Below, piece by piece: positions 9,255-18,829 of a stretch of 64,000 bases of DNA (positions within the stretch are counted from its first letter, which is position 1; each line of letters begins with the position of its first letter). The DNA is from Scheffersomyces stipitis CBS 6054 (lineage: Eukaryota > Ascomycota > Pichiomycetes > Serinales > Debaryomycetaceae), in the NCBI RefSeq assembly GCF_000209165.1, contig NC_009043.1, forward strand, positions 682,001 to 746,000, read 5' to 3'. The translations under genes and the position numbers were made by a program. Below the pieces are notes generated by a model. The model saw nothing but the letters and a program-made list of their open reading frames with translations, was not told the DNA's origin and did no database searches.

Positions 9255-12200
9255 ATGTCCTACAATCGAAATTCGATAAGCCCTACAACTGAGGTTTCTT
9301 CAGAAGAGACCAATTCCTCTAACACTTCCAATACAACTGCTCCGTTTGTGTCTACACTCAAGTCCATATACAACTACTTCAAAGACAAGGTTCCGCAAAG
9401 CAGTAGTTTCAAAGGGGTCAACACGAAGATTTCATTTCCAGGCTATTCTGACGTCAAAATGGTTGTGGACGAACCATTACTTCATAATTTCAGTTCTGAG
9501 AAAAGAAGAAGACTTTCAGCAGCTGCGCATTTGTCGAATGGATATGTTCCTCGTTCTTCCAGCTTGAAGAACAACTTGGGGCTCTACCAAAGTTATAGAA
9601 ATAATATTCAGATCAACGAAGAAGAGAAGAATAACGATTTGGAAAGAAGACTCAGTACTTCTTACGGTGATGCCGTAGTGAAGAACACAGTTCCTCAGTA
9701 TATAGAGGTTCCGCGTGTAGTCAATGGTTCCACGATCTCGCGTGACGAGTCACCTTTACATATTTTACCTTCTATGGAAAACGGTCTTCTTGCTATTGAT
9801 ATGGATTCTTCCACCACTGAAAGTTTGGATGGTAGATCAGAAGTTCTAATTGATCCAGAGTTCGCACCATTATATACAGATGATGAAGGAAACTTGGTGA
9901 GACCTCCTTTTATCAATTTGGATCCTAGAGAAAGATACCGTCTTCTTCAGTTGAAGAAGTCGATGCAAGCATCTGAAGCTTTACAAAGAAGAATGAAGTA
10001 TATGGTTAATCCCAGTGAAACCGTTTCCAAAGCTATCAACCCTCAATCTAATATGGTTGAAACGTCTACACAAACTCATGATATCGCCTACGTAGATAAA
10101 CTCTTGAAGTTCAAACAGAGAAGAATAGCGATCCCAAAGAGAATCAAGAAGGCTCATAGGCTCAAGAACACACAAGGCTATTTTGTTGGTGAGTTCTACT
10201 ATGACGTAGACAAAATAGATGCAAACAACAAATCTTCCAACATGTTGAATGGCTATTTAGGAACAGTAAGTAAGCCGTCTTTTCATGACAACAAAACAGA
10301 AGAAAAATTTGAAAAGAGTACAACAAACGCTGATGAAAGTGAACCGTTCACGAAGTTTGGCAAGAGTAACGCTAGAGGACGTTTGGATGAAAAAATTTCG
10401 AACCAAAAAGATTTGAAGCTTGATTCTTCATACGTGGAAAAATCCAAGAAATACGCTGAAATCATCAAATTGAAAGAAGATACACCTGTGGATGAAAAGA
10501 AAAAAGAATCGCATTCGCTTGGTCCAAGCTCTGGGTTCAAGTTCAATATCAAAGGAGACCAATTAGATTCTATAATTAAGAAACGTGAAGATGACGATAA
10601 GTTGGTAAAACAGGCGAAATCCAAACTGGCTCAAATACCACTTGAACGGCAGAAACTGAAATCTGATATCAAATATTCCTTTGGTGCACAGAAAGACAAA
10701 ACTGCTCACAGCAAGATTGAAAACCCAACGTTGCCCACCTTAACATTCGGGAAGAATGAAGGAAAGAAAGAAGGTTCTCTACTGTCGTCAAGTAAGAATC
10801 CAGCACCTGCACCTATTAACTTAGGTAAGAAGGAAGAAATATCTGATCCAAGACCAAAATTTGCATTCGGTGAATCAAAACCAACTGAAGTCACAAAGCC
10901 TTCCTTATTTGGAAAATCTAGTGGAACAAGAGAATTTTCATTTGGTGCACAAAAGACTGATGACGACAAATCTTCTAAACCAGCCATATTATTCGGCTCA
11001 ATAAATAAAGATGATGCTGCCAAAGCACCTGCATTCTCGTTTGGGTTATCAAAGGACGGATTACCCGACGACAAGCAAGATAAGCCAACTCCCTCTATTG
11101 GATCTGGAAAGGAAACGGATCAAGGGTCTAGAAAGCGAAGCGAAGAAACATCTGCATTTTCTTTTGGGCAAAAGAAAGACGAAACTACGTCTGCTCTGAG
11201 TCTCTTTGGAAATATCTCTAGCAAAAACGGAGAACCAAAATCTGATAAGCACTTCTTATCTAGCGGTGCGGAAAAGAAAGAAATAACACCAAAGTCGACA
11301 TTCACATTTGGTGATAAAAATACACCCCCTACTTTGTCATTAGAAAAGGAGAAGAAGGATCAAATTATTTTTAGTAAACCAGATGAAAATTCCACCGATA
11401 AGCCAGCATTTTCATTTGGAGCACCAATCTCAGAAAAGAAGACTGAAGGCTTTACATTTGGAGCACCAAGCTCAGAGAAGAAGACTGAAGGCTTTACATT
11501 TGGAGCACCAAGCTCAGAGAAGAAGACTGAAGGCTTTACATTTGGAGCACCAAGCTCAGAGAAGAAGACTGAAGGCTTTACATTTGGAGCTCCAAGTTCG
11601 GAGAAGAAATCTGAAGGCTTTACATTTGGAGCTCCAAGTTCGGAGAAGAAATCTGAAGGCTTTACATTTGGAGCTCCAAGTGCAGAAAAGAAGACCGAAG
11701 GCTTTACTTTCGGAGCTCCAAGCACAGAGAAAAAGACTGAAGGCATTACATTTGGATCTGAGAAACCAGCAAAATCATCTATTTTTGGAGATTCAACTGG
11801 AGCACCAAAATTTTCATTTGGTAATGTTGACAAACCACAAGAAACTAAAGCCTCTGCTGCAATGACTGGATCAACATCTTTAGGTACTACTACGCCTTCA
11901 TTAAGTAAACAGACATCTCCTGCGTTTTCGTTTGGTTCTGCTGCTGATGATACGGAAAAGGAAGAATCTCGGGGTAAAAGAACCAGACCTGCATTTTCCT
12001 TTGATTCTACTGCTGCTACAACTCCAGCAGCTAAGCCAACATTTTCTTTGGGTGAATCTAATTCAACTCCTAAATCTGGCTTCTCTTTTGCTGCTACTGC
12101 TAAAGCTGCCACTCCTGTAACTACATTTGGCACTGGTACACCACAAAACTCGTTTGGCTTTTCGCAGCTGTCGATTCCAAATTCGAACTCTAACTTCAAA

Positions 12201-12788
12201 TTTGCTCCCGGAATAACACCTACTGGCGGTGCCAGTGGAGGTTTCAAGTTTGGAGCTGCTGCAGCTCCAAGTTTTGGTAGTAGCAGCAATATTAATAATT
12301 CTAGCAATACTGGCTTGAATGGAGGACTAAGTAGATCTGCTACACCTACGTTCTCGTTTGGTAATGCTAACGCAACCGCTAATCCTGCCGCTGCTTCAAC
12401 GAACACGGCTGCTGCTAATCCTGCTGCTATTTTTGGACAATCTTCAAGTGTTCCACAGTTCAGTTTTGGAGCTCCTACCAGCAAAGAAGCTACGCCAGAT
12501 CCCGCATCCGTATTTGGTATGAACAATAGCAATGCCAATATGGGAAGCAGAGAAGCCACCCCGTTTGCGTTTGGAACGGGAACCGGTGTCAGCAACCCAG
12601 CCTCTGTGTTTGGTAACCCTGGCAATGCTATCAGCATGCCAGCACCCACGGCTGGATTTGGTGGAACTCCAGCATTTGCGTTTGGAGGTGTCAATGGCGG
12701 TGCAGGAGGATCTTTGGCTCCCAACCAAACACCTACTCCACCTTTGCAGGGCCGAATGATTGCGCGCATGCGACAGAGAAGAAGATAA
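9255..12788 (+). CDS. NUP1: FxFG nucleoporin of the nuclear basket (Nup1-like)
   Basis: 1177 residues. The N-terminus carries a possible amphipathic segment (FVSTLKSIYNYFKDKV, about residues 31-46) and a basic patch (EKRRRLSAAA) that may be part of a nuclear localisation signal. Residues 1-450 are charged and non-repetitive. From about 470 on there are many FxFG and FSFG/FTFG motifs in Ser/Thr/Lys/Ala-rich spacers, the transport-receptor docking repeats of nuclear pores. The protein ends in a very basic tail, MIARMRQRRR. This architecture (helical membrane-binding N-terminus, FxFG domain, basic C-terminus) fits S. cerevisiae Nup1 (1076 residues), which anchors karyopherin docking on the nuclear side. 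Nup2 or Nup60 are less likely: there is no visible Ran-binding domain and the protein is too long for Nup60. Residues 725-836 are a perfect-period tandem array, annotated separately. Confidence 0.72.
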   Translation: MSYNRNSISPTTEVSSEETNSSNTSNTTAPFVSTLKSIYNYFKDKVPQSSSFKGVNTKISFPGYSDVKMVVDEPLLHNFSSEKRRRLSAAAHLSNGYVPRSSSLKNNLGLYQSYRNNIQINEEEKNNDLERRLSTSYGDAVVKNTVPQYIEVPRVVNGSTISRDESPLHILPSMENGLLAIDMDSSTTESLDGRSEVLIDPEFAPLYTDDEGNLVRPPFINLDPRERYRLLQLKKSMQASEALQRRMKYMVNPSETVSKAINPQSNMVETSTQTHDIAYVDKLLKFKQRRIAIPKRIKKAHRLKNTQGYFVGEFYYDVDKIDANNKSSNMLNGYLGTVSKPSFHDNKTEEKFEKSTTNADESEPFTKFGKSNARGRLDEKISNQKDLKLDSSYVEKSKKYAEIIKLKEDTPVDEKKKESHSLGPSSGFKFNIKGDQLDSIIKKREDDDKLVKQAKSKLAQIPLERQKLKSDIKYSFGAQKDKTAHSKIENPTLPTLTFGKNEGKKEGSLLSSSKNPAPAPINLGKKEEISDPRPKFAFGESKPTEVTKPSLFGKSSGTREFSFGAQKTDDDKSSKPAILFGSINKDDAAKAPAFSFGLSKDGLPDDKQDKPTPSIGSGKETDQGSRKRSEETSAFSFGQKKDETTSALSLFGNISSKNGEPKSDKHFLSSGAEKKEITPKSTFTFGDKNTPPTLSLEKEKKDQIIFSKPDENSTDKPAFSFGAPISEKKTEGFTFGAPSSEKKTEGFTFGAPSSEKKTEGFTFGAPSSEKKTEGFTFGAPSSEKKSEGFTFGAPSSEKKSEGFTFGAPSAEKKTEGFTFGAPSTEKKTEGITFGSEKPAKSSIFGDSTGAPKFSFGNVDKPQETKASAAMTGSTSLGTTTPSLSKQTSPAFSFGSAADDTEKEESRGKRTRPAFSFDSTAATTPAAKPTFSLGESNSTPKSGFSFAATAKAATPVTTFGTGTPQNSFGFSQLSIPNSNSNFKFAPGITPTGGASGGFKFGAAAAPSFGSSSNINNSSNTGLNGGLSRSATPTFSFGNANATANPAAASTNTAAANPAAIFGQSSSVPQFSFGAPTSKEATPDPASVFGMNNSNANMGSREATPFAFGTGTGVSNPASVFGNPGNAISMPAPTAGFGGTPAFAFGGVNGGAGGSLAPNQTPTPPLQGRMIARMRQRRR
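11427..11762 (+). repeat. Eight 42-bp in-frame tandem repeats inside NUP1
   Basis: Eight consecutive 14-residue units of the form SSEKKTEGFTFGAP, each one FTFG docking motif plus a Lys/Glu spacer. Units 2 and 3 are identical in DNA and unit 4 differs at one base; units 5 and 6 are identical to each other but belong to a second sequence type (TCGGAGAAGAAATCT). Units 1, 7 and 8 have diverged, and the last ends ITFGSE. The pattern indicates recent local duplication of units in two separate events. Confidence 0.97.
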
Positions 12789-13825
12789 GAGTAGTGGGGT
12801 ACATGGAAGTGCTAGAGAATAGAACAAGGTTAGAGTAATAAGCGAGGTACGATATAGAACACAATGTCGTACAAAATGTAGATGATTACGCTAAAAATAT
12901 CGACAGTGTAACACACTTGACCCCAGTGGATAGGCAGAGACTCCAGAGATACAAAGAAAGTTAATCCTTGCTCAGATGACTTTTATGCGATAAAGACATT
13001 GTATTCGAGATTTGAATTGAATTTAGGCATTATTCAAAGTGGAATTTAGGCATTCTGTCAAGTTGGTTCTCCACGCTTTAGTCATATGGAGAAGTTAGAT
13101 ACCGGCAATAGTTTCAGATGAAGGCGACATGTGACATAACTGTCATGTGAAGGTTTTGATTACCCCGATCATCAGTTTTGCAAGCAGGAAAACCCACTAT
13201 TTCCTAATGGGGCAACTTTATGGGGGTGGAGCTGGGACGGTTGAATTTAAGGAATTGCCAGAGGAGTGGGCAGTTGAATGGAGTAGATGAAACTAGTTCC
13301 AGTCATTGACAATACAGTTAGGTAGTAATAAATATGAAAGTGTTGAGTTTAACCGTAGTCAGAATTTCCTTTTCAAATAAAGTTCAACATTTTTTCGCTA
13401 GCGAATTTTTCAAATTTTTCAACCGGTGAGAGTGAAAAATCAAGGAGCCGAAAAATTCACGTTCCCACGCAACAAATTACCAACCCAGAACCACCGCCCA
13501 AGTCTGTAACCAGCAAGTCGAGGCCACCTCAGAACAAACGCTACGACCTCCTACGCCCTGACAGCTTCCAGTTTCCCGCAGTGAACGTCGCCACAGACAC
13601 AAAACTAAAAAAAGGCCTCCCGTAGTAGTTCCACCGCGGTCGTCCCTGCACGCGCCCCACCTTTGCGAAATCACAAGTGGTTTAGGCATCTCCTTTTCTC
13701 CCACTACCCAATCTAGTTAAACCAGTGAATGGGCAATAATCGGCTGTGCGTCTATATATACCCATTTATCCGCTCTCGACCTCCAGTCTGACTATTTCTG
13801 TCACCACTTGTTTCTTGTTGCTTGT
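12789..13825. other. Intergenic region between NUP1 and the Sec14-like gene
   Basis: About 1 kb without a credible gene. A TATA run (13753-13760) lies 66-94 bp before the two candidate start codons of the downstream gene. The stretch at 13470-13700 is unusually GC-rich for this window and contains a short open frame on the minus strand (13477-13704) of low-quality composition, taken as chance. Confidence 0.5.
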
Positions 13826-16048
13826 ATGAGAATCCAACATCCCAGCATGACTTACCCCCAAGGCCAGTACCAGCAGTACCCTCCGCAGCAGTCGCAGCAG
13901 CAGTACCAGCAATATCCCCCACAGCAGTACCCACCACAGCAGTTTGCGGGATATCAGCAGCCGGTCCAGTACCAATACCTGCCTCAGCAACAGTTTGCTG
14001 TTCCTCAGCAACAGTACGGTGTTCCCCAGCAGCTCCAGCAACAGCCCCAGCAGCAACAGCAGTACTACCAACTGCTTGATCCTTCGGCGGCCTACAAGCC
14101 CATCCAGCCGATCGCACAAGCTCCACAGCCAAATGTTCCAGTCATTGGAGCAGGCAATCAGGCCAACGGAGCTCACCATGGTGCCCACCACCACAAGCAC
14201 CACCACAAGAAGAGCCATGACGGCAGCCATGCCCAGGCTGGCCAGTTTGACTCTAACGGCGGGGCTCACGGCCCAGCTCTGAAGTCGCATGCCAACAAGC
14301 AGAAGAACAAGAAGCTGAAGTCCAGGGCCACCCCTCCTCCCGTGATTCCCCACGGAGTTAACTATAGACCAGCCAGAATCCAGTCCATCAACTCCGAACA
14401 GGAAGTCATCTTGAAGCAGGGTTGGGCCTACATGCTCAAATACTGGGGATACGAGGTCGGCATTGATGCCGAAGATTTGCCTTTCAAGGAATGCTATGTT
14501 TCTTCAAGTTCTACAGAAAACTACCAGTACCAGGGCTCGTTCCACGAATTGGTCAGAACTAGCACTAGAGGTTCGGTCAATTCGAGTTCTTCTAACAAAA
14601 CCTCCGGTACTTCGGGAACTAAGAAGAAAAGGGGTCTATTTGGCGGAAAGGCTAAGGCTCCAGCAGCTGCCCCAAAACCTCCACCAAACTCAAAGCGTAT
14701 GAAGCAAATCCAAACCAGATCGTCATTTGAAGTATACGAGCCTGTTACAGAACCTTCGCGTTCATACATCGATGTCTACCGTCACTACTTTCATCCATCT
14801 TTCCACTTTGACAAGGAGGCTGTATACGAATCGGATGACGATGAAGACTACGGCTACGGCGACAACGAGTCGCAGTTGTCGTTGGAATCATTTGTTACGG
14901 CTGAAACGTCCCTCACTGACCCAGACGACTTGTCACTAATCTCTGGTCCCACTTCGGGCAAAGAGTACAGAAGGCAGAATGGCTTTTACAACGGTAATGG
15001 AACTAATGGCAAGAAGAAGCACGCACCTGTCAAAGTGGAAGCTCAACCTTCGCTCTTGCCTGTATTCTCTCAGTACTCGGCCAGAGATCTTCACACTTCT
15101 TTCATCACCAGTATCAGACAGGACTTGGTCGATAACTTCACATTGAGGTTTGTGAGAGCCAGAAAGTGGGAGACCGAGCCAGCTATTGGCATGCTTTGCA
15201 AGTCTTTGAACTGGAGAGTCAATGAGATGAAGCCTAATGACTGGTTTTTTGAATCTGATGGTCCATCCTATATCAATGGCACCAATAAGGGTTTCGTCAA
15301 GAATTTCACTACTGAAAAGTCGTGGATAAAGGGATGGGATTGCAACCACAATCCAGTTTTTATGTTCCAGGCAAAGAAGCACTTTGGTGCGGATTCGCCT
15401 TTGAATGAAACACAGAGGTATGCTTTGCTTACCATTGAATGGGTCAGATTGTTCTTGAGAGAAGTCAAAGACTCGGTTGATCAGTGTACCATTGTGTTTG
15501 ATTTGACAGGTTTCACGTTGAAGAACGCTGATTACGCCACCATCAAGTTTTTGGCAGATGTGTTTGAAGCTCATTACCCAGAGACTTTGGGTTCAATCTT
15601 GGTGCATAATGCTCCATGGATCTTCTCTACTGTCTGGAACATCATCAAGAACTGGTTGGATCCAGTTGTTGCCTCAAAGATCCATTTCACCAAAGACATT
15701 AAGGAGTTGAGCAAGTTCATTGATCCCAGATTCATTCCTGACTACTTGGGCGGTGAAGACGACAGTACTGGTTACTATCCTGTTCCCACAGAAGCTCATT
15801 GCAAACCTCCTAAAGAGAAGGATGAACATTACCACAAGTTATTAAAGGAAAGAGACTCGTTGGTGCTCAGATTCTTTGAAACCACAAAGAAGTGGATCGA
15901 GTCGACCAATCCAAGTGTTTCTGATCGTTACTTGCAAGACAAAATCAGCTTGAATATCGAATTATCAAACAATTACATCGAATTGGACCCTTACGTCAGA
16001 AACCTAGGTATCTACGACAGACTTGGCAACTTGACCATCGACAACTAG
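13826..16048 (+). CDS. CSR1: Sec14-superfamily (CRAL-TRIO) protein, Csr1-like, with Gln/Pro-rich N-terminus
   Basis: 740 residues from the ATG at 13826, or 733 from the ATG at 13847. The second lies further from the TATA run at 13753-13760 and may be the main start. Residues about 8-95 are a Gln/Pro/Tyr-rich prion-like tract, followed by a His/Lys-rich stretch (HHHKHHHKKSH). A linker holds an acidic patch (ESDDDEDYGYGDNES). The CRAL-TRIO-N and lipid-binding lobes occupy about 425-665, with FVRARKWETEPAIGML, IVFDLTGFTLKNADY and EAHYPETLGSILVHNAPWIF; the last matches the conserved core of yeast Csr1/Sfh2. Family members exchange phosphatidylinositol and other lipids between membranes. The protein is almost twice the length of S. 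cerevisiae Csr1 (408), the excess being N-terminal. The family is certain; the exact orthologue is less so. Confidence 0.75.
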   Translation: MRIQHPSMTYPQGQYQQYPPQQSQQQYQQYPPQQYPPQQFAGYQQPVQYQYLPQQQFAVPQQQYGVPQQLQQQPQQQQQYYQLLDPSAAYKPIQPIAQAPQPNVPVIGAGNQANGAHHGAHHHKHHHKKSHDGSHAQAGQFDSNGGAHGPALKSHANKQKNKKLKSRATPPPVIPHGVNYRPARIQSINSEQEVILKQGWAYMLKYWGYEVGIDAEDLPFKECYVSSSSTENYQYQGSFHELVRTSTRGSVNSSSSNKTSGTSGTKKKRGLFGGKAKAPAAAPKPPPNSKRMKQIQTRSSFEVYEPVTEPSRSYIDVYRHYFHPSFHFDKEAVYESDDDEDYGYGDNESQLSLESFVTAETSLTDPDDLSLISGPTSGKEYRRQNGFYNGNGTNGKKKHAPVKVEAQPSLLPVFSQYSARDLHTSFITSIRQDLVDNFTLRFVRARKWETEPAIGMLCKSLNWRVNEMKPNDWFFESDGPSYINGTNKGFVKNFTTEKSWIKGWDCNHNPVFMFQAKKHFGADSPLNETQRYALLTIEWVRLFLREVKDSVDQCTIVFDLTGFTLKNADYATIKFLADVFEAHYPETLGSILVHNAPWIFSTVWNIIKNWLDPVVASKIHFTKDIKELSKFIDPRFIPDYLGGEDDSTGYYPVPTEAHCKPPKEKDEHYHKLLKERDSLVLRFFETTKKWIESTNPSVSDRYLQDKISLNIELSNNYIELDPYVRNLGIYDRLGNLTIDN

Positions 16049-17360
16049 ACCTTGTTAAAATTACCTCAACTCTTCAGATTGTACAGCTTGTTTTTGCTAG
16101 AGTACTCATATGTATTTTGTTCCCTGATTATTGGCAAGCTTGAACTGTTAATGAAAAACTCTTCGTATTCGTATTTATATTTATCTAACTACTGTATTCA
16201 AAATAAAATAAGTGGTCTATTATGCAGAGATTTGTGTGAGTCTGACTCTAATATAGATGGTCGCTCTCAACAGTAGTGAAAGCAGATTTGGCAATATGAT
16301 GATATTCAAGAGTAACAGCTTGTTCATCTCCGCTAGCCGAGCAATTAATTTTCTGGCGTACCTTACTAGACGCATGTAGTGCATTAACTCCGCAAAAGAG
16401 GGGGGTAACGTTTCCCCACAAGCAGCATAGAATAATGCGACATTGTCGGGATTCATTTCTCCCCATATAATGAACATTCTGATAAGCTCAGCGTCTATGT
16501 GCTTATGTGCTATCAGCAGTCCTTTCATCCGAATTGTTGGGTTAATACAATTGGATTACGGGTACGGGTTTTAACAGCTTTAAGGAAAGATTTTCTAAGG
16601 CTGGGAAATCCAGTCTCAAAATTTGGTTATAATGGCAACTATTTACATTTGTAGTTAGAATGAGCTTTAGTTAGTATGTGCTTAGTTAGAATAAGAAGTG
16701 TTGTATTCACCATTAAGAAATTTAACCTAGTCAACTAGCAATTATATAGCTAATACCAGTATTCTTCTGATGGCTGTTTGGTCATAATATAGAATTAATG
16801 CGAAATCTTTGGAAATAAGTTGTTAGTTCCTGATAAAATACTTCAAAAATGATAAATAGGTTAGTAAGCCAAACTAGAAGGGCACAAACTCAATTGTTCC
16901 AGTATACTGAGTCGATGAAGATACCACAGTTTCAATCGAATGGCAAGGGCTAGCACCGAGCTTATTTTAAAATTCATTTTATTACCCACGGAACGTCGAT
17001 TGAGAAACATGCTGAAATGTTTAACTAGATGTAAATCTTTCACGAAAAATAAATAAAGTAAGGAACCCAAATCAGAAGACTGAGTCCGCCGCTGCAACCG
17101 TGATGTTGTGGCTTTACTCAACCTCTTGATATGAAAATTGAATTCAACGCAATGGCAATTACATTACATGCTAATCAGTCTTTGTGCTATCATACTTTGA
17201 GTTGTTTGCGGCATGGATGTTTTCACAGTGGAATTTTTCACAAAATCTAATCTACACTCTGCTTAGTACAGCATCTTCAATTGATTACTCTTATTTTCAC
17301 AACACCGTCTAAGCCGTTCTCAATTCTCAGACAAGATACAAACGCTCGAGTACACGCGTC
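16049..17360. other. Gene-free stretch between the Sec14-like gene and CTI6
   Basis: About 1.3 kb of AT-rich sequence. A minus-strand frame with an ATG (16220-16528, 102 codons) contains a few protein-like segments but has no family resemblance and no supporting context. A string of TTAGTTAG-type short repeats occurs near 16650-16700. An 11-bp match to the S. cerevisiae ARS core (ATTTATATTTA) is present at 16173-16183, which alone does not establish an origin. Confidence 0.4.
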
Positions 17361-18710
17361 ATGCCTCGTCGTTCAGGAAGATCCAGATATGCGGACCAGT
17401 CGGAGCCGACTTCAGAGTTTGCAGCAGAAGACGAGATAAACAACTACGAAGCAGAAGCAGAAGATGAAATCGATGATGAGGAACAGGAAGTCACTCGTTG
17501 TGTTTGTGAACAAGACGAATTGAACACAGCATTGGTGAATCCGCAACTATCAGAGGTTCTAATCAAGGAATATTCAATCAAAATCGACCAGGGACTTTTC
17601 ATCCAGTGTGACAAATGTTCAGTATGGCAGCATGGGTATTGTGTAGGGCTCTTCACCAACGATGAAGTTCCAGACAAGTACTGGTGTGAATTGTGCAAAC
17701 CTGATCTCCACGTGTTTATATATGATAATGGAGAAGCCGTGAGGACACTTTACCGTCCTGTCAACGAAAAGAGACGTAAGTTACTGTTGGAAAGTCTCGC
17801 TGCTGGCCAGTCCATCCAACAAAAGACAAGTTCCAGACTGCGAACCAAACGACTGGCACTGGCCAATTCGAATTCTAATGATAATAGCAGAGAAAGAGAA
17901 AAAGAATCAGGGAATAACGGAAAATCTCGTAAAGAGAGAAGACATTATGATGAATCATATGATGAACAACTTCAAAAGGCTTTAAGAGAAAGTGCAAAGG
18001 AATCAGGATTACCATTAGACTCTGAGACTTCATCGAGAAGAAGCAACAACAATAGCAACAACAACAATAGTAATAATAATAATAGTAATGGCAACGATTC
18101 TTCGAGTGTCTCATCGTCTGGATCGATTTCTTTACGGAGAAGAGCCAAATCTGAAGATTCTGACGATGCCAAACGCACCAAGCTTGAAGTTCCGGAAGTT
18201 GCTGATTCAGATACTGGAGAGCATGAAGCTTCGAACATTGAAGAAGATAACGAAGATGAATCCAAGCCAAAGTACGACACAAGAAGGACGAAACCCAAAA
18301 GTAGATCAACCAAACCCAAAAAGAAAGGTTCTCATAACGGAGCCAATAGTTCCAAGTCTGCATCGAATGACGAAGCCAGTAATGGTAATCTGGCTTTTTC
18401 CAAGGAGGAACTCGTCAACCAACCTTCAAAGCCACGTTATGTCAGCGATAAATCGTCCATATACGAATTGCGTAAACGCACCGGCGCTATTCTTGAATGG
18501 CTTGGTAGATCACAACTCGAGCTCGAGGATGAAAAAGTCAACAAAATCCAACTCTTCACATTCAAGGAAAAGACCGAAAGCGACCAAAATGTGATAGACG
18601 AAGACGGCAACAAGGTCATTGTGAAGTTTGATGAGAACTTGAAACTAATGGAATCCTTGACAGAGAAGATCCTTGCCTGGGAACAGAAGTTCGGCAAGTA
18701 CGCTCCATGA
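17361..18710 (+). CDS. CTI6: PHD-finger subunit of the Rpd3L histone deacetylase complex
   Basis: 449 residues (S. cerevisiae Cti6 has 506). After an acidic N-terminus, one C4HC3 PHD finger is complete: C47, C49, C83, C86, H91, C94, C109 and C112, with the CDKCSVWQHGYC core typical of this family. Such fingers read methylated histone H3 lysine 4. The middle is low-complexity: an Asn/Ser tract (about residues 229-245, DNA 18045-18095) and Lys/Arg-rich segments. The C-terminus (about 355-449) has conserved-looking YELRKRTGAILEWLGRSQ. In S. cerevisiae, Cti6 is part of Rpd3L and relieves Cyc8-Tup1 repression at iron-responsive genes. It converges on VPS45 with a 119-bp gap. Three CTG codons lie in the basic segment around residues 159-166 (SRLRTKRLAL), to be read as Ser in a CTG-clade yeast. 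Confidence 0.85.
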   Translation: MPRRSGRSRYADQSEPTSEFAAEDEINNYEAEAEDEIDDEEQEVTRCVCEQDELNTALVNPQLSEVLIKEYSIKIDQGLFIQCDKCSVWQHGYCVGLFTNDEVPDKYWCELCKPDLHVFIYDNGEAVRTLYRPVNEKRRKLLLESLAAGQSIQQKTSSRLRTKRLALANSNSNDNSREREKESGNNGKSRKERRHYDESYDEQLQKALRESAKESGLPLDSETSSRRSNNNSNNNNSNNNNSNGNDSSSVSSSGSISLRRRAKSEDSDDAKRTKLEVPEVADSDTGEHEASNIEEDNEDESKPKYDTRRTKPKSRSTKPKKKGSHNGANSSKSASNDEASNGNLAFSKEELVNQPSKPRYVSDKSSIYELRKRTGAILEWLGRSQLELEDEKVNKIQLFTFKEKTESDQNVIDEDGNKVIVKFDENLKLMESLTEKILAWEQKFGKYAP

Positions 18711-18829
18711 ATGTACAACCCTACGCATATACTTTTCTAATATATTGTTATAATATCATGAAAACATTATCTTCTACAGAATCTATATAAACTATCTGCT
18801 CTACAGAGAATCTGAAATATCTTTAGGAG

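Noticed and set aside
11360..12769. 469-codon open frame on the minus strand opposite NUP1
   Set aside because: It mirrors the NUP1 repeats (Pro/Val/Leu-rich with periodic GAPNVKPS) and exists because repeated codons on the plus strand happen to give no stops on the other.
16173..16183. Perfect S. cerevisiae-type ARS core match
   Set aside because: An 11-bp AT-rich match is expected by chance, and origin sequences in CTG-clade yeasts need not follow this consensus.
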